NCBI GenBank assembly: GCA_029268205.1
Contig: JAJUGK010000004.1
Location: 1 to 43,080, forward strand
Reading direction: 5' to 3'
Origin: Nocardioidaceae bacterium
Lineage (GTDB): Bacteria > Actinomycetota > Actinomycetes > Propionibacteriales > Nocardioidaceae
DNA length: 43,080 nucleotides
Shown: positions 18,331 to 25,993 of the stretch, piece after piece
How positions within the stretch are numbered: position 1 is the first letter of the stretch
Layout: each line of letters begins with the position of its first letter
Translations under genes and position numbers: made by a program
Notes under the pieces: generated by a model
What the model was told of the DNA's origin: nothing
Databases searched by the model: none
Seen by the model: only the letters and a program-made list of their open reading frames with translations

Positions 18331-19119
18331 TCAGCGGCCGGTGAACTGCGGCGCGCGCTTCTCCGCGAACGCGCGCGGACCCTCCTTGGCGTCCTGGGAG
18401 GCGAAGACGGCGGCACCGACCCGGGCGTCGTCGGCCCAGCAGTCGTTCTCGTGCTTGCCCTCGGAGTCCCGGATCGTCTTGAGGATCGCCTGCACGGCGA
18501 GCGGGCCGTTGTTCTCGATCATCGCCGCGAGCTCGAGCGCCTTCTCCAGCGCCTGCCCGTCGGGGACGACATGGCCGATGAGGCCGAGCTCCTTGGCCTC
18601 CGGGGCGAGGATGTGGCGTCCGGTCAGGAGCAGGTCGGCGGCGACGGTGTAGGGGATCTGGCGGGGGAGTCGGACCGCCGAGCCCCCCATCGGGTAGAGG
18701 CTCCAGCGGGCCTCGGAGATGCCGAACTTCGCCGACTCGCCGGCGACCCGGATGTCGGTGCCCTGCAGGATCTCGGTGCCGCCGGCGATGGCCGGTCCCT
18801 CGACCGCGGCGATCAGCGGCTTGGTGAGCCGGAAGCCCTTGAGCAGGCCCTTGATCACCGACGGGTCGTACTCGCCGGATTCGAAGGCCTCGGTCGGGGC
18901 CTTCTTGTTCATCGACTTCAGATCGGCGCCCGCGCAGAAGTAGCCGCCGGCCCCGGTGAGGACGCAGACCCGGATGTCGTCGTCGCTGTTCACCCGGTCC
19001 CAGGCCTGGGACATGATGTCGAGCATCTCCCCGGAGAGCGCGTTGCGCGACTCGGGGCGGTTCATCGTGACGATGAGGGTGTGGTTGCGCTGCTCGACCA
19101 GGGCGTGGGGCTCGGACAC
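18331..19119 (-). CDS. echA19: Steroid enoyl-CoA hydratase, EchA19-like
   Basis: EchA19 hydrates the alpha,beta-unsaturated sterol side-chain CoA ester made by ChsE4/ChsE5. The 262-residue crotonase fits: [23 protein letters not shown] at the N-terminus, the oxyanion-hole segments [13 protein letters not shown] and [16 protein letters not shown], and [25 protein letters not shown], which agrees with mycobacterial EchA19. GTG start at 19119 with GGAAGAGAG upstream. It is divergent from fadD19, with one KstR-type box in the 79-base gap; TAGAGT (minus strand, 19159-19164) is a plausible -10. Confidence 0.92.
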   Translation of the reverse strand: MSEPHALVEQRNHTLIVTMNRPESRNALSGEMLDIMSQAWDRVNSDDDIRVCVLTGAGGYFCAGADLKSMNKKAPTEAFESGEYDPSVIKGLLKGFRLTKPLIAAVEGPAIAGGTEILQGTDIRVAGESAKFGISEARWSLYPMGGSAVRLPRQIPYTVAADLLLTGRHILAPEAKELGLIGHVVPDGQALEKALELAAMIENNGPLAVQAILKTIRDSEGKHENDCWADDARVGAAVFASQDAKEGPRAFAEKRAPQFTGR

Positions 19120-19173
19120 GTCGCGGCTCTCTTCCGTACGGCGGCTGGGGTGGGAGGAACTCTAGTCACAAAC

Positions 19174-19187
19174 GAGAACGTGTTCTA
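19174..19187. promoter_or_regulatory. KstR-type operator between echA19 and fadD19
   Basis: GAGAACGTGTTCTA has the AACnnGTT core and overlaps the fadD19 -10 (TAGTCT, 19186-19191). Only 11 bases separate it from the fadD19 start codon, so the repressor would sit on the transcription start region. Confidence 0.85.
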
Positions 19188-19191
19188 GTCT
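19186..19191 (+). promoter_or_regulatory. Putative -10 element of fadD19, leaderless layout
   Basis: TAGTCT ends seven bases before the GTG at 19199. No Shine-Dalgarno sequence is present. Confidence 0.55.
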
Positions 19192-19198
19192 CCAACCC

Positions 19199-20848
19199 GT
19201 GACCCTCAACATCGCCGATCTCTTCGAACACGCCGTCGACGCCGTGCCCGAGAAGCCCGCCGTGAAGGTGGGCGACCGGACGGTCAGCTTCGCGGAGTTG
19301 GAGGCCGACTCCAACCGCCTCGCCCACTACCTGCAGTCCCAGGACGTGGTCCCCGGCGACCACGTGGCGATCTACGCGAAGAACAGCATCGAGCACGTTG
19401 TCGCCCTGCTGGCGGTCCTCAAGATCCGGGCCGTGCCGATCAACGTGAACTACCGCTATGTCGAGGGTGAGCTCAACTACCTGTTCGACAACGCCGACGT
19501 GGTGGCGGTCCTCTTCGAGCGCCCGTACGCGCCGCTCGTCGCCGCCTGCATGCCGCAGCACGACAAGCTGCGACTGGCGATCGGGATGCCCGACGCGATC
19601 GAGCCCGACGACGCCAGCGACATCTCCGCCTTCGGCGGCGTGTGGTGGGACGACGCGATCGCGGGGCGGAGCGCCGAGCGCGACTTCGGTCCCCGCAGCC
19701 CCGACGACCTGCACATCATCTACACCGGCGGCACGACCGGGTTCCCCAAGGGCGTGATGTGGCGCCACGAGGACTTCTGGCGCGTGCTCGGCGGCGGCAT
19801 CGACTTCATGACCGGCACCGTCCTCGACGAGTACGACCAGTCGAAGCAGGCGCTGGAGCCGCGGATGGTCACCTTCCCGCTGAGTCCGCTCATGCACGGC
19901 GGCGCCCAGGCCGGCCTGCTCATGCACCTGTTCGCCGGGCACCTGACGATCCTGGAGCCCAAGTTCGACGCCGTCCGCACCTGGGAGATCATCGAGCGCG
20001 AGGGCGTCCAGCTGATCTTCATGACCGGCGACGCGATGGCCCGCCCGCTGATCGAGGAGTACGAGCGCAGGGCCGCGACCGGCACGCCGTACGACGCCTC
20101 GCAGCTCATCGCGGTCTCCTCGAGCGCGGCGATCTTCAGCCCGCCGGTCAAGGAGCGGTGGATGACGGCATTCCCCCACGCCTTCTTCACCGACTCCATC
20201 GGCTCCTCCGAGACCGGGTTCCAGGGCTCGGGCCTCCAGGACGCCGCGCACATCTCCACCGACGGGCCGGTCGTGACGCCCGGTCCGCACGTCGTCCTCC
20301 TCGACGAGGACAACGCGATCATCCCGATCGACGAGGCCAACGTCGGTCGGGTCGGGCGCACCGCCCGCGGGGGTCACGTGCCGGTGGGCTACTACAAGGA
20401 CGAGAAGAAGTCCGCCCAGACCTTCTTGGTCGTCGACGGCGAGCGGTACGCCGTCCCCGGCGACTTCGCGCGGGTCGAGACCGGTGGTCGGCTGACCCTG
20501 CTCGGGCGCGGCTCGAACTGCGTCAACACCGGTGGGGAGAAGGTCTACCCCGAGGAGGTCGAGATGGCGATCAAGGGCCACCCGGCCGTCTACGACGTCC
20601 TCGTCGTCGGCATCCCCGACGAGCGCTTCGGCCAGGCCGTGGCCGCGGTCGTCGAGCTCCGCGAGGGAGCGTCGCTCGAGCTGGAGGAGCTGCGCACCTA
20701 CCTGCGCGCCCACCTCTCGGGCTACAAGCTGCCGCGCAGCCTCACCGTCGTGCCGGAGATCCCGCGCAACGCCACCGGCAAGGCGCAGTACCCCCGGGCC
20801 AAGGAGCTGGCCCTGGCATCCACCACCCGACAGCAGGCAGGAGCCTGA
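19199..20848 (+). CDS. fadD19: Steroid-CoA ligase FadD19
   Basis: FadD19 activates the C26/C27 sterol side-chain carboxylate to its CoA thioester with ATP; in Rhodococcus it is needed for C24-branched sterols. The 549 residues show the ANL-enzyme motifs: the P-loop YTGGTTGFPKGVMWRHED, SIGSSETGFQ, the hinge/adenine-binding NTGGEKVYPEEVE and the C-terminal catalytic Lys in NATGKAQY. The match to mycobacterial FadD19 is strong (TLNIADLFEHAVDAVP-like start). The leaderless-type promoter and KstR box lie immediately upstream. The NPD-type flavoprotein gene starts two bases after this stop. Confidence 0.94.
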   Translation: MTLNIADLFEHAVDAVPEKPAVKVGDRTVSFAELEADSNRLAHYLQSQDVVPGDHVAIYAKNSIEHVVALLAVLKIRAVPINVNYRYVEGELNYLFDNADVVAVLFERPYAPLVAACMPQHDKLRLAIGMPDAIEPDDASDISAFGGVWWDDAIAGRSAERDFGPRSPDDLHIIYTGGTTGFPKGVMWRHEDFWRVLGGGIDFMTGTVLDEYDQSKQALEPRMVTFPLSPLMHGGAQAGLLMHLFAGHLTILEPKFDAVRTWEIIEREGVQLIFMTGDAMARPLIEEYERRAATGTPYDASQLIAVSSSAAIFSPPVKERWMTAFPHAFFTDSIGSSETGFQGSGLQDAAHISTDGPVVTPGPHVVLLDEDNAIIPIDEANVGRVGRTARGGHVPVGYYKDEKKSAQTFLVVDGERYAVPGDFARVETGGRLTLLGRGSNCVNTGGEKVYPEEVEMAIKGHPAVYDVLVVGIPDERFGQAVAAVVELREGASLELEELRTYLRAHLSGYKLPRSLTVVPEIPRNATGKAQYPRAKELALASTTRQQAGA

Positions 20849-20849
20849 G

Positions 20850-21950
20850 ATGCGTACTCCCCTCTGCGAGGAGTTCGGGATCGACTACCCGATCTTCGCC
20901 TTCACCCCCTCCGAGCACGTCGCGGCCGCGGTCTCGCGCGCCGGCGGTCTCGGCGTCCTCGGCTGCGTGCGGTTCAACGACCCCGACGAGCTCGAGCAGA
21001 CGCTCACCTGGATGGACGAGAACACCGACGGCAAGCCGTACGGCGTCGACGTCGTGATGCCGATGAAGATCCCCACCGAGGGCACCTCGGTCGATCTCGG
21101 CGCGATGATCCCCGAGGAGCACAAGAGGTTCGTCGACGAGACGCTGCTCAAGCTGGGCGTCCCGCCGCTGCCCGAGGGGGAGGGGCGCGAGGGCGTGCTG
21201 GGCTGGCTGCACTCGGTCGCGCGCTCCCACGTCGACATCGCGCTGCAGCACCGCCCGGTCCTCATCGCCAACGCGCTGGGGTCGCCGCCGGTCGACGTGA
21301 TCGAGAAGGCCCACGAGCACGGTGTGAAGGTCGCCGCCCTGGCGGGTGCCGCCAAGCACGCGCTGAGCCACGTCGCCAACGGCGTCGACATCATCGTCGC
21401 CCAGGGCTACGAGGCCGGCGGCCACACCGGTGAGATCGCCGGGATGGTGCTCACCCCCGACATCGTCGATGCCGTGGGCGATGTCCCCGTGCTCGGCGCC
21501 GGTGGCATCGGCTCCGGGCGTCAGGTGGCCGCGTCGCTGGCGCTCGGCGCCCAGGGCGTGTGGACCGGCTCGATCTGGCTCGGCACCGAGGAGTACCAGA
21601 ACCTGCAGTCCAACGCCGGCTGGACCGAGGCCTTCACCCGAGCGACCTCGTCCGACACCGTGCGCACCCGCATCTACACCGGCAAGCCGGCCCGGTTGCT
21701 GAAGACGAAGTGGACCGAGGCCTGGGCCGAGGAGGGCGCACCGGCCCCGCTGCCGATGCCCCTGCAGAACCTGCTGGTGGCCGAGGCCCACAACCGGATC
21801 AACGCCTCGGGCGACCCCGACGTGATCTCGATGCCGATCGGCCAGATCGTCGGGCGGATGAACGAGGTGCGCCCGGTCGCCGAGGTGATGGCCGACCTGG
21901 TCGCCGAGTTCGAGCAGACGGTCGCACGCCTGGAGAAGGTGCGCGGCTGA
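20850..21950 (+). CDS. NPD/nitronate monooxygenase-family flavoprotein
   Basis: This 366-residue FMN TIM-barrel protein belongs to the 2-nitropropane dioxygenase family. Markers are PIFAFTPSEHVAAAVSRAGG near the N-terminus, ANALGSPP, IVAQGYEAGGHTGE and the phosphate-binding VPVLGAGGIGSGRQ. It resembles Rv1533 of M. tuberculosis more than IpdC (Rv3553) from memory. Because it starts two bases after fadD19, it is surely cotranscribed with it. Many family members are misnamed nitronate monooxygenases and instead reduce or oxidise acyl-CoAs, so a steroid-CoA redox role is a reasonable inference. Substrate not known. Confidence 0.82.
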   Translation: MRTPLCEEFGIDYPIFAFTPSEHVAAAVSRAGGLGVLGCVRFNDPDELEQTLTWMDENTDGKPYGVDVVMPMKIPTEGTSVDLGAMIPEEHKRFVDETLLKLGVPPLPEGEGREGVLGWLHSVARSHVDIALQHRPVLIANALGSPPVDVIEKAHEHGVKVAALAGAAKHALSHVANGVDIIVAQGYEAGGHTGEIAGMVLTPDIVDAVGDVPVLGAGGIGSGRQVAASLALGAQGVWTGSIWLGTEEYQNLQSNAGWTEAFTRATSSDTVRTRIYTGKPARLLKTKWTEAWAEEGAPAPLPMPLQNLLVAEAHNRINASGDPDVISMPIGQIVGRMNEVRPVAEVMADLVAEFEQTVARLEKVRG

Positions 21951-21963
21951 CGCGACGTGCCGT

Positions 21964-22010
21964 ACGACGATGGCCCGTTCCCCGGCGTCGGGGGAGCGGG
22001 CCTTCGTCGT
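21964..22010. terminator. Hairpin terminator between the NPD gene and chsE5
   Basis: This is a long imperfect inverted repeat: about 20 bases in each arm with two mismatches and a six-base loop. It begins 13 bases after the stop of the NPD gene. Convergent position; probably bidirectional. Confidence 0.75.
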
Positions 22011-22040
22011 GGTCCTTCGTCGTCTCGGAGGGTCGGAACC

Positions 22041-23153
22041 TCACGCGGGCTCGGTCGCGAGCGCCCGGCCGATCGCCAGCGCCTGCTCGGTGGCCCCGCC
22101 CAGGCTGAACTCCAGCCGCTTCGCCGTGGTGAAGTAGCGGTGGGCCTCGCCGTCGAGGTCGATCCCGACACCGCCGTGGATGTGCACCGTGGTGTGGGCG
22201 AGTCGGTGGCCCGCGTCCGCGGCCCAGAGCTTCGCCACCGCGACCTCGGTGGCCGCGGGCAGCCCCTCGGCCAGCCGCCAGGCCGCCTGCCACAGCGTCA
22301 ACCGCGCCCCCAGCACGTCGATGAATCCGTCGGCGAGCCGCTGGGCCACCGCCTGGAAACTGCCGATCGGCCGTCCGAACTGCTCGCGGGTGCGGGCGTA
22401 GCCGCTGGTCAGCGCCAGCGCGCCGTCCACGACGCCGAGGTGGAACGCACAGGTCGCGACCGTGAGTCGCTCGTGCAACCAGCGCGCCACGCTCCCGTCG
22501 GCGGTCCCCAGCAGTCGGTCGTCGTCGAGTGCGACCGCGGCGAGGCGGACCAGGGCGACCCGCTCCCGGCCGGTCGCTGCCTGCGGGGTGATCTCGACCC
22601 CCGCATCGTCGGCGCGGACGACGAAGACGCCGGTCCCGCTGTCGGTGGTCGCGGTGACGAGCAGGGCGTCGGCGTCGGCGCCGACGGGCACGACCGTCTT
22701 CGTCCCCTCCAGGGTCCAGCCGCCGCCGGTGCGCGTGGCCGTCGTCGCCGGGGCAGCCGGCAGCGACTCGCGCTCCTCGCCGGCGGCCACCGTCAGCACC
22801 AGCGACCCGTCCGTGGCGCCCGGGAGGAGGGCCTGCTGCAGGCCCGGGTCGGCATGCGCGGCGACGGTGAGGGCGGCGACGGTGTGCGGGACGACCGGGA
22901 CCGGGGCGACCGTGCGGCCGCACTCGACCAGGACGCGCGCGAGCTCGAGGAAGCCCATCCCGCCCCCACCGTGGGCCTCGGGCACGGCGATACCGAGCAG
23001 CCCGGCGTCGGCCAGGGCCCGCCACAGGGTGCGGTCGAAGCGGTGCCCGTCCGCCTCGACGGCCTTCTGGCGCTCGTTGGTGCAGTGGTCCTTGAGGATC
23101 GTCGCCGCGAGCTGCGCGGCCTCGTCCTGCTCGGTCGTGAAGGTGAAGTCCAT
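22041..23153 (-). CDS. chsE5: Acyl-CoA dehydrogenase ChsE5-like (FadE27)
   Basis: This is the second subunit of the alpha2beta2 steroid acyl-CoA dehydrogenase. The 370-residue chain has the ACAD layout: an N-terminal helical domain (EAHGGGGMGFLELARVL), a middle beta domain (GGGWTLEGTKTVVP), and a C-terminal domain with the FAD-contact TREQFGRPIGSFQAVAQRLAD and HIHGGVGIDLDGEAH motifs. Such heteromeric ACADs encode half-sites, so this chain needs its neighbour. It follows chsE4 by 35 bases. ATG at 23153 with GAGGA upstream. FadE28/FadE29-type pairing is the alternative, but the partner matches FadE26 better. Confidence 0.85.
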   Translation of the reverse strand: MDFTFTTEQDEAAQLAATILKDHCTNERQKAVEADGHRFDRTLWRALADAGLLGIAVPEAHGGGGMGFLELARVLVECGRTVAPVPVVPHTVAALTVAAHADPGLQQALLPGATDGSLVLTVAAGEERESLPAAPATTATRTGGGWTLEGTKTVVPVGADADALLVTATTDSGTGVFVVRADDAGVEITPQAATGRERVALVRLAAVALDDDRLLGTADGSVARWLHERLTVATCAFHLGVVDGALALTSGYARTREQFGRPIGSFQAVAQRLADGFIDVLGARLTLWQAAWRLAEGLPAATEVAVAKLWAADAGHRLAHTTVHIHGGVGIDLDGEAHRYFTTAKRLEFSLGGATEQALAIGRALATEPA

Positions 23154-23188
23154 GGGGTGTCCTCAGCAGATGGCGGGCGGTCGCGGGG

Positions 23189-24370
23189 TCAACGGCGCGT
23201 GGCGGGCGGGAGTCCCAGGCCGACCATGCCGATGATGTCGCGCTGGATCTCGTTCGTACCGCCGCCGAAGGTCATCACCAGCGAGGAGCGGTAGTAGCGC
23301 TCGAGGCGACCGTGCAGCACGGCCCCCTCCGACCCGCCCGCGACGACGGCGTGCGGGCCGACGATCTCCATCAGCGAGCGGTAGACCTCGGTCGCCAGCT
23401 CGCTCCCGTAGACCTTGGTCGCCGAGGCCTCGGCGGGGGAGAGGTCGGTGGTGTCGGATGCGAGCTTCCAGTTCAGCAGGCTCAGCATCTCCGCCCGCGC
23501 GTGGGCGCGACCGAGGGCGACCTGCACCCACTCGGTGTCGATGACGCGGGAGCCGTCCGGGTTCTTGGTGGCGATGGCCCACTCGCGCACCAGCGCGATG
23601 GAGTGGGTCAGGGGAGCCGCGGAGGTGAGGGCCACCCGCTCGTGGTTGAGCTGGTTGGTCATCAGCGCCCAGCCCCCGTTGAGCTCGCCGACGAGGTTGC
23701 CCTTCGGCACCCGGACGTCCTCGTAGTAGGTCGCGCTGGTGCCGACCCCGGCCACGGTGTGGACCGGGGTGTAGGAGAAGCCCTCGGCGTCCGCGGGCAC
23801 CAGGATCATCGACAGCCCCTTGTGCCGTGGCAGGTCGGGATCGGTGCGGCAGGCGAGCCAGATGTAGTCGGCGTACTGGATCAGGCTGGTCCACATCTTC
23901 TGCCCGTTGATGACCCACTCGTCACCGTCGAGGCGGGCGCGGGTCTGCAGGCTGGCCAGATCGGTGCCCGAGCCGGGCTCGGAGTAGCCGATGGAGAAGT
24001 GCATCTCGCCCCGGAGGATCGCGGGGAGGAACTTCTCCTTCTGCTCGTCGGTGCCGAAGCGCATGATCGTCGGCCCCACCGTGTTGAGCGTGAGGTACGG
24101 GATCGGCACGCCGGCGATCGCCGCCTCGTCGGTGAAGATCAGCTGCTCGATCATCGAGCGCGCCTGGCCGCCGAACTCCTCCGGCCAGCCGATGCCGAGC
24201 CAGCCGTCGGTGCCGAGCTGGCGGATGACCTCCTTGTAGACACCGGCGTCGCCGAACTCCCCGGAGGCGGCGGCGAGCCCGGCGCGGCGTTCGGGCGTGA
24301 CGAGCTCGGCGAAGTAGCCGCGGAGCTCCTGACGGAGCGCCTCCTGCTCACGGGTCAGGGCGACGTGCAT
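23189..24370 (-). CDS. chsE4: Acyl-CoA dehydrogenase ChsE4-like (FadE26)
   Basis: This is the first subunit of the 3-oxocholest-4-en-26-oyl-CoA dehydrogenase, which introduces the first double bond into the sterol side chain. The 393 residues agree with FadE26 in LIFTDEAAIAG, FSIGYSEPGSGTDLASL, GQKMWTSLIQYADYIWLA, TNQLNHERVAL and FGGGTNEIQRDIIGMV. Glu244 in NHERV is at the likely catalytic-base position (inference). The ATG at 24370 has a good ribosome binding site (GAGGAGA); a longer frame to 24466 would run through the promoter and operator. Divergent from kshA, with a KstR-type box between. Confidence 0.9.
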   Translation of the reverse strand: MHVALTREQEALRQELRGYFAELVTPERRAGLAAASGEFGDAGVYKEVIRQLGTDGWLGIGWPEEFGGQARSMIEQLIFTDEAAIAGVPIPYLTLNTVGPTIMRFGTDEQKEKFLPAILRGEMHFSIGYSEPGSGTDLASLQTRARLDGDEWVINGQKMWTSLIQYADYIWLACRTDPDLPRHKGLSMILVPADAEGFSYTPVHTVAGVGTSATYYEDVRVPKGNLVGELNGGWALMTNQLNHERVALTSAAPLTHSIALVREWAIATKNPDGSRVIDTEWVQVALGRAHARAEMLSLLNWKLASDTTDLSPAEASATKVYGSELATEVYRSLMEIVGPHAVVAGGSEGAVLHGRLERYYRSSLVMTFGGGTNEIQRDIIGMVGLGLPPATRR

Positions 24371-24424
24371 GGCGTCTCCTCGCCGACCGTCTCCGGCCGT
24401 TCGACTGGTCTTCGGGTCGGCGAA

Positions 24425-24430
24425 ACTATA
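24425..24430 (-). promoter_or_regulatory. Putative -10 element of chsE4-chsE5
   Basis: TATAGT on the minus strand fits TAnnnT and overlaps the KstR-type box at 24427-24440. The predicted leader is about 50 bases. Confidence 0.5.
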
Positions 24431-24440
24431 ACCTGTTCTC
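24427..24440. promoter_or_regulatory. KstR-type operator between chsE4 and kshA
   Basis: TATAACCTGTTCTC has the AACnnGTT core with a less symmetric left flank than the other boxes. It overlaps the chsE4 -10 and a possible kshA -10 (TAACCT, 24429-24434). Confidence 0.75.
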
Positions 24441-24451
24441 GTTTTGCGGGG

Positions 24452-24471
24452 GAGAGGTACTTCCACCTCTC
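24452..24471 (+). repeat. Perfect inverted repeat in the kshA leader
   Basis: GAGAGGT (24452-24458) and ACCTCTC (24465-24471) are perfect arms around six bases. It lies between the KstR-type box and the kshA ribosome binding site. It could be a second operator or an mRNA hairpin. Confidence 0.5.
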
Positions 24472-24521
24472 ATCCGCGACACTGGTGGTGGGCACCCGGC
24501 CCACGCGACGAGGAGGTTGCC

Positions 24522-25697
24522 ATGAACGCCGTCCAGGCTCCTGAGCACGCCCGGCAGCTCGACCGGGGCGTTGCCCCCATCCGCTACGCCCGGGGCTGGC
24601 ACTGCCTCGGGGTGGAGCGCCAGTTCCGCGACGGCAAGCCGCACGGCATCGAGGCGTTCGGCACCAAGCTCGTGGTCTGGGCCGACTCCAAGGGCGACAT
24701 CAACGTCATCGACGGCTACTGCCGGCACATGGGTGGCGACCTCACCCAGGGTTCGGTCAAGGGCGACGAGGTCGCCTGCCCGTTCCACGACTGGCGCTGG
24801 GGCGGCGACGGCAAGTGCAAGGCCATCCCGTACGCCCGCCGCGTGCCGCTGCGCGCGCGCACCCAGAAGTACCCCGTGGTCATCCGCAACGGCCAGGTGC
24901 TGATCTGGCACGACCCCGAGGGCTCCGCGCCCGACATGGACATCCTCCCGCCCGAGCTCCCGGGCATCGGCACCGACGAGTGGACCGACTGGTTCTGGGA
25001 GGTCAACCCGATCGAGGGGTCGCACTGCCGCGAGCTCATCGACAACGTCGTCGACATGGCGCACTTCTACTACGTGCACCTGTCCTTCCCGACCAGCTTC
25101 CGCAACGTGTTCGAGGGGACGCAGGCGACCCAGTTCATGGAGTCCAAGGGGCGGCCCGACGTCTCCGGCGGCTACGGCTCCCCGGACCTGTTCCTCAAGT
25201 CCGAGGCGACCTACTACGGACCGGCCTACATGATCAACTGGCTGTGGGTCGACTACAAGGGCTTCGAGACCGAGGTCGTCCTCATCAACTGCCACCTGCC
25301 CACCGGGCCGGACTCCTTCACGCTGCAGTACGGCATCGCGGTCCGCAAGCCCGAGGGCCTCGACGAGGACTCCGCGCAGTACATCGCCAAGAAGTACGCC
25401 GACATGTTCGGCGACGGCTTCCTGCAGGACGTGCACATCTGGAAGAACAAGGTGCCCGTGCAGAACCCGCTGCTGTGCGAGGAGGACGGGCCCGTCTACC
25501 AGCTCCGCCGCTGGTACGAGCAGTTCTACGTCGACGTCGCCGACATCGAGCCGGAGATGGTCGAGCGCTTCGAGTTCGAGGTCGACACGACGATGGCCAA
25601 CGTCAACTGGGAGGCGGAGGTCGCCGAGAACCTGCGCCGTCGCGCCGAGGAGGAGGCGGCCGCCACGCAGGGCGCCGACGCCGGGGCGGGGGCCTGA
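24522..25697 (+). CDS. kshA: 3-ketosteroid 9-alpha-monooxygenase oxygenase KshA
   Basis: KshA hydroxylates C9 of androstadienedione-type steroids (or their side-chain CoA esters), which causes ring B to open. The 391-residue protein has a Rieske [2Fe-2S] site: Cys67, His69 (CRHMGG), Cys86, His89 (CPFHDW). The mononuclear iron site is His181, His186 and Asp303, with Asn175 and Asp178 in DNVVDMAHFYYVH. This layout matches M. tuberculosis KshA within one residue. AGGAGG (24511-24516) precedes the ATG. Its stop shares one base with the next start (TGATG). Electrons come from KshB two genes downstream. Confidence 0.97.
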   Translation: MNAVQAPEHARQLDRGVAPIRYARGWHCLGVERQFRDGKPHGIEAFGTKLVVWADSKGDINVIDGYCRHMGGDLTQGSVKGDEVACPFHDWRWGGDGKCKAIPYARRVPLRARTQKYPVVIRNGQVLIWHDPEGSAPDMDILPPELPGIGTDEWTDWFWEVNPIEGSHCRELIDNVVDMAHFYYVHLSFPTSFRNVFEGTQATQFMESKGRPDVSGGYGSPDLFLKSEATYYGPAYMINWLWVDYKGFETEVVLINCHLPTGPDSFTLQYGIAVRKPEGLDEDSAQYIAKKYADMFGDGFLQDVHIWKNKVPVQNPLLCEEDGPVYQLRRWYEQFYVDVADIEPEMVERFEFEVDTTMANVNWEAEVAENLRRRAEEEAAATQGADAGAGA

Positions 25698-25993
25698 TGG
25701 TCTCCTTCGCTCCGACGAGCGACGAGACCCTGGCCGACCAGCGCCTCTACACGGAGGCGAGAATGGTGGAGGTCGCCTGCCAGGACTGCCTGGCGGTCGT
25801 CCGCGTGAAGAAGAACAGCGAACACCACACCTCCGTGCAGTGGAGCACGAAGGCCCAGCAGGACTGCCAGGAGTTCAACCGCACCGGCGCGGGCGAGCGG
25901 GCGGTCCACCAGCCGTGCAGCCGGCTGCGCGACAGCATCGCGCGGGCGGTCGAGGACGGCACGATCCAGATCGGAGCCGAGGATGGCTACTGA
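25697..25993 (+). CDS. Small cysteine-containing protein of unknown function, between kshA and kshB
   Basis: I do not recognise a characterised family. The 98-residue product has Cys28 and Cys31 (CQDC), Cys57 (QQDCQEF), Cys74 (HQPCSRL) and His43/His44/His71, enough for a metal or Fe-S site. The last 25 residues look helical and the chain is soluble. The ATG at 25697 overlaps the kshA stop. An internal ATG at 25763 (76 residues) has a better ribosome binding site, GGAGG five bases upstream. The 3' end overlaps the kshB start by 11 bases in another frame. Such coupling on both sides suggests a role with the Ksh system, for instance assembly or electron transfer (inference). Confidence 0.72.
   Translation: MVSFAPTSDETLADQRLYTEARMVEVACQDCLAVVRVKKNSEHHTSVQWSTKAQQDCQEFNRTGAGERAVHQPCSRLRDSIARAVEDGTIQIGAEDGY

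Noticed and set aside
20850-21950. Calling the NPD-type gene ipdC
   Set aside because: Sequence details look closer to Rv1533 and no other ring C/D genes or KstR2-type boxes are near.
22041-24370. Assigning the dehydrogenase pair as FadE28/FadE29 (ChsE1/ChsE2)
   Set aside because: The larger subunit matches FadE26 motifs better, and chsH1, chsH2 and ltp2, which usually accompany ChsE1/E2, are absent.
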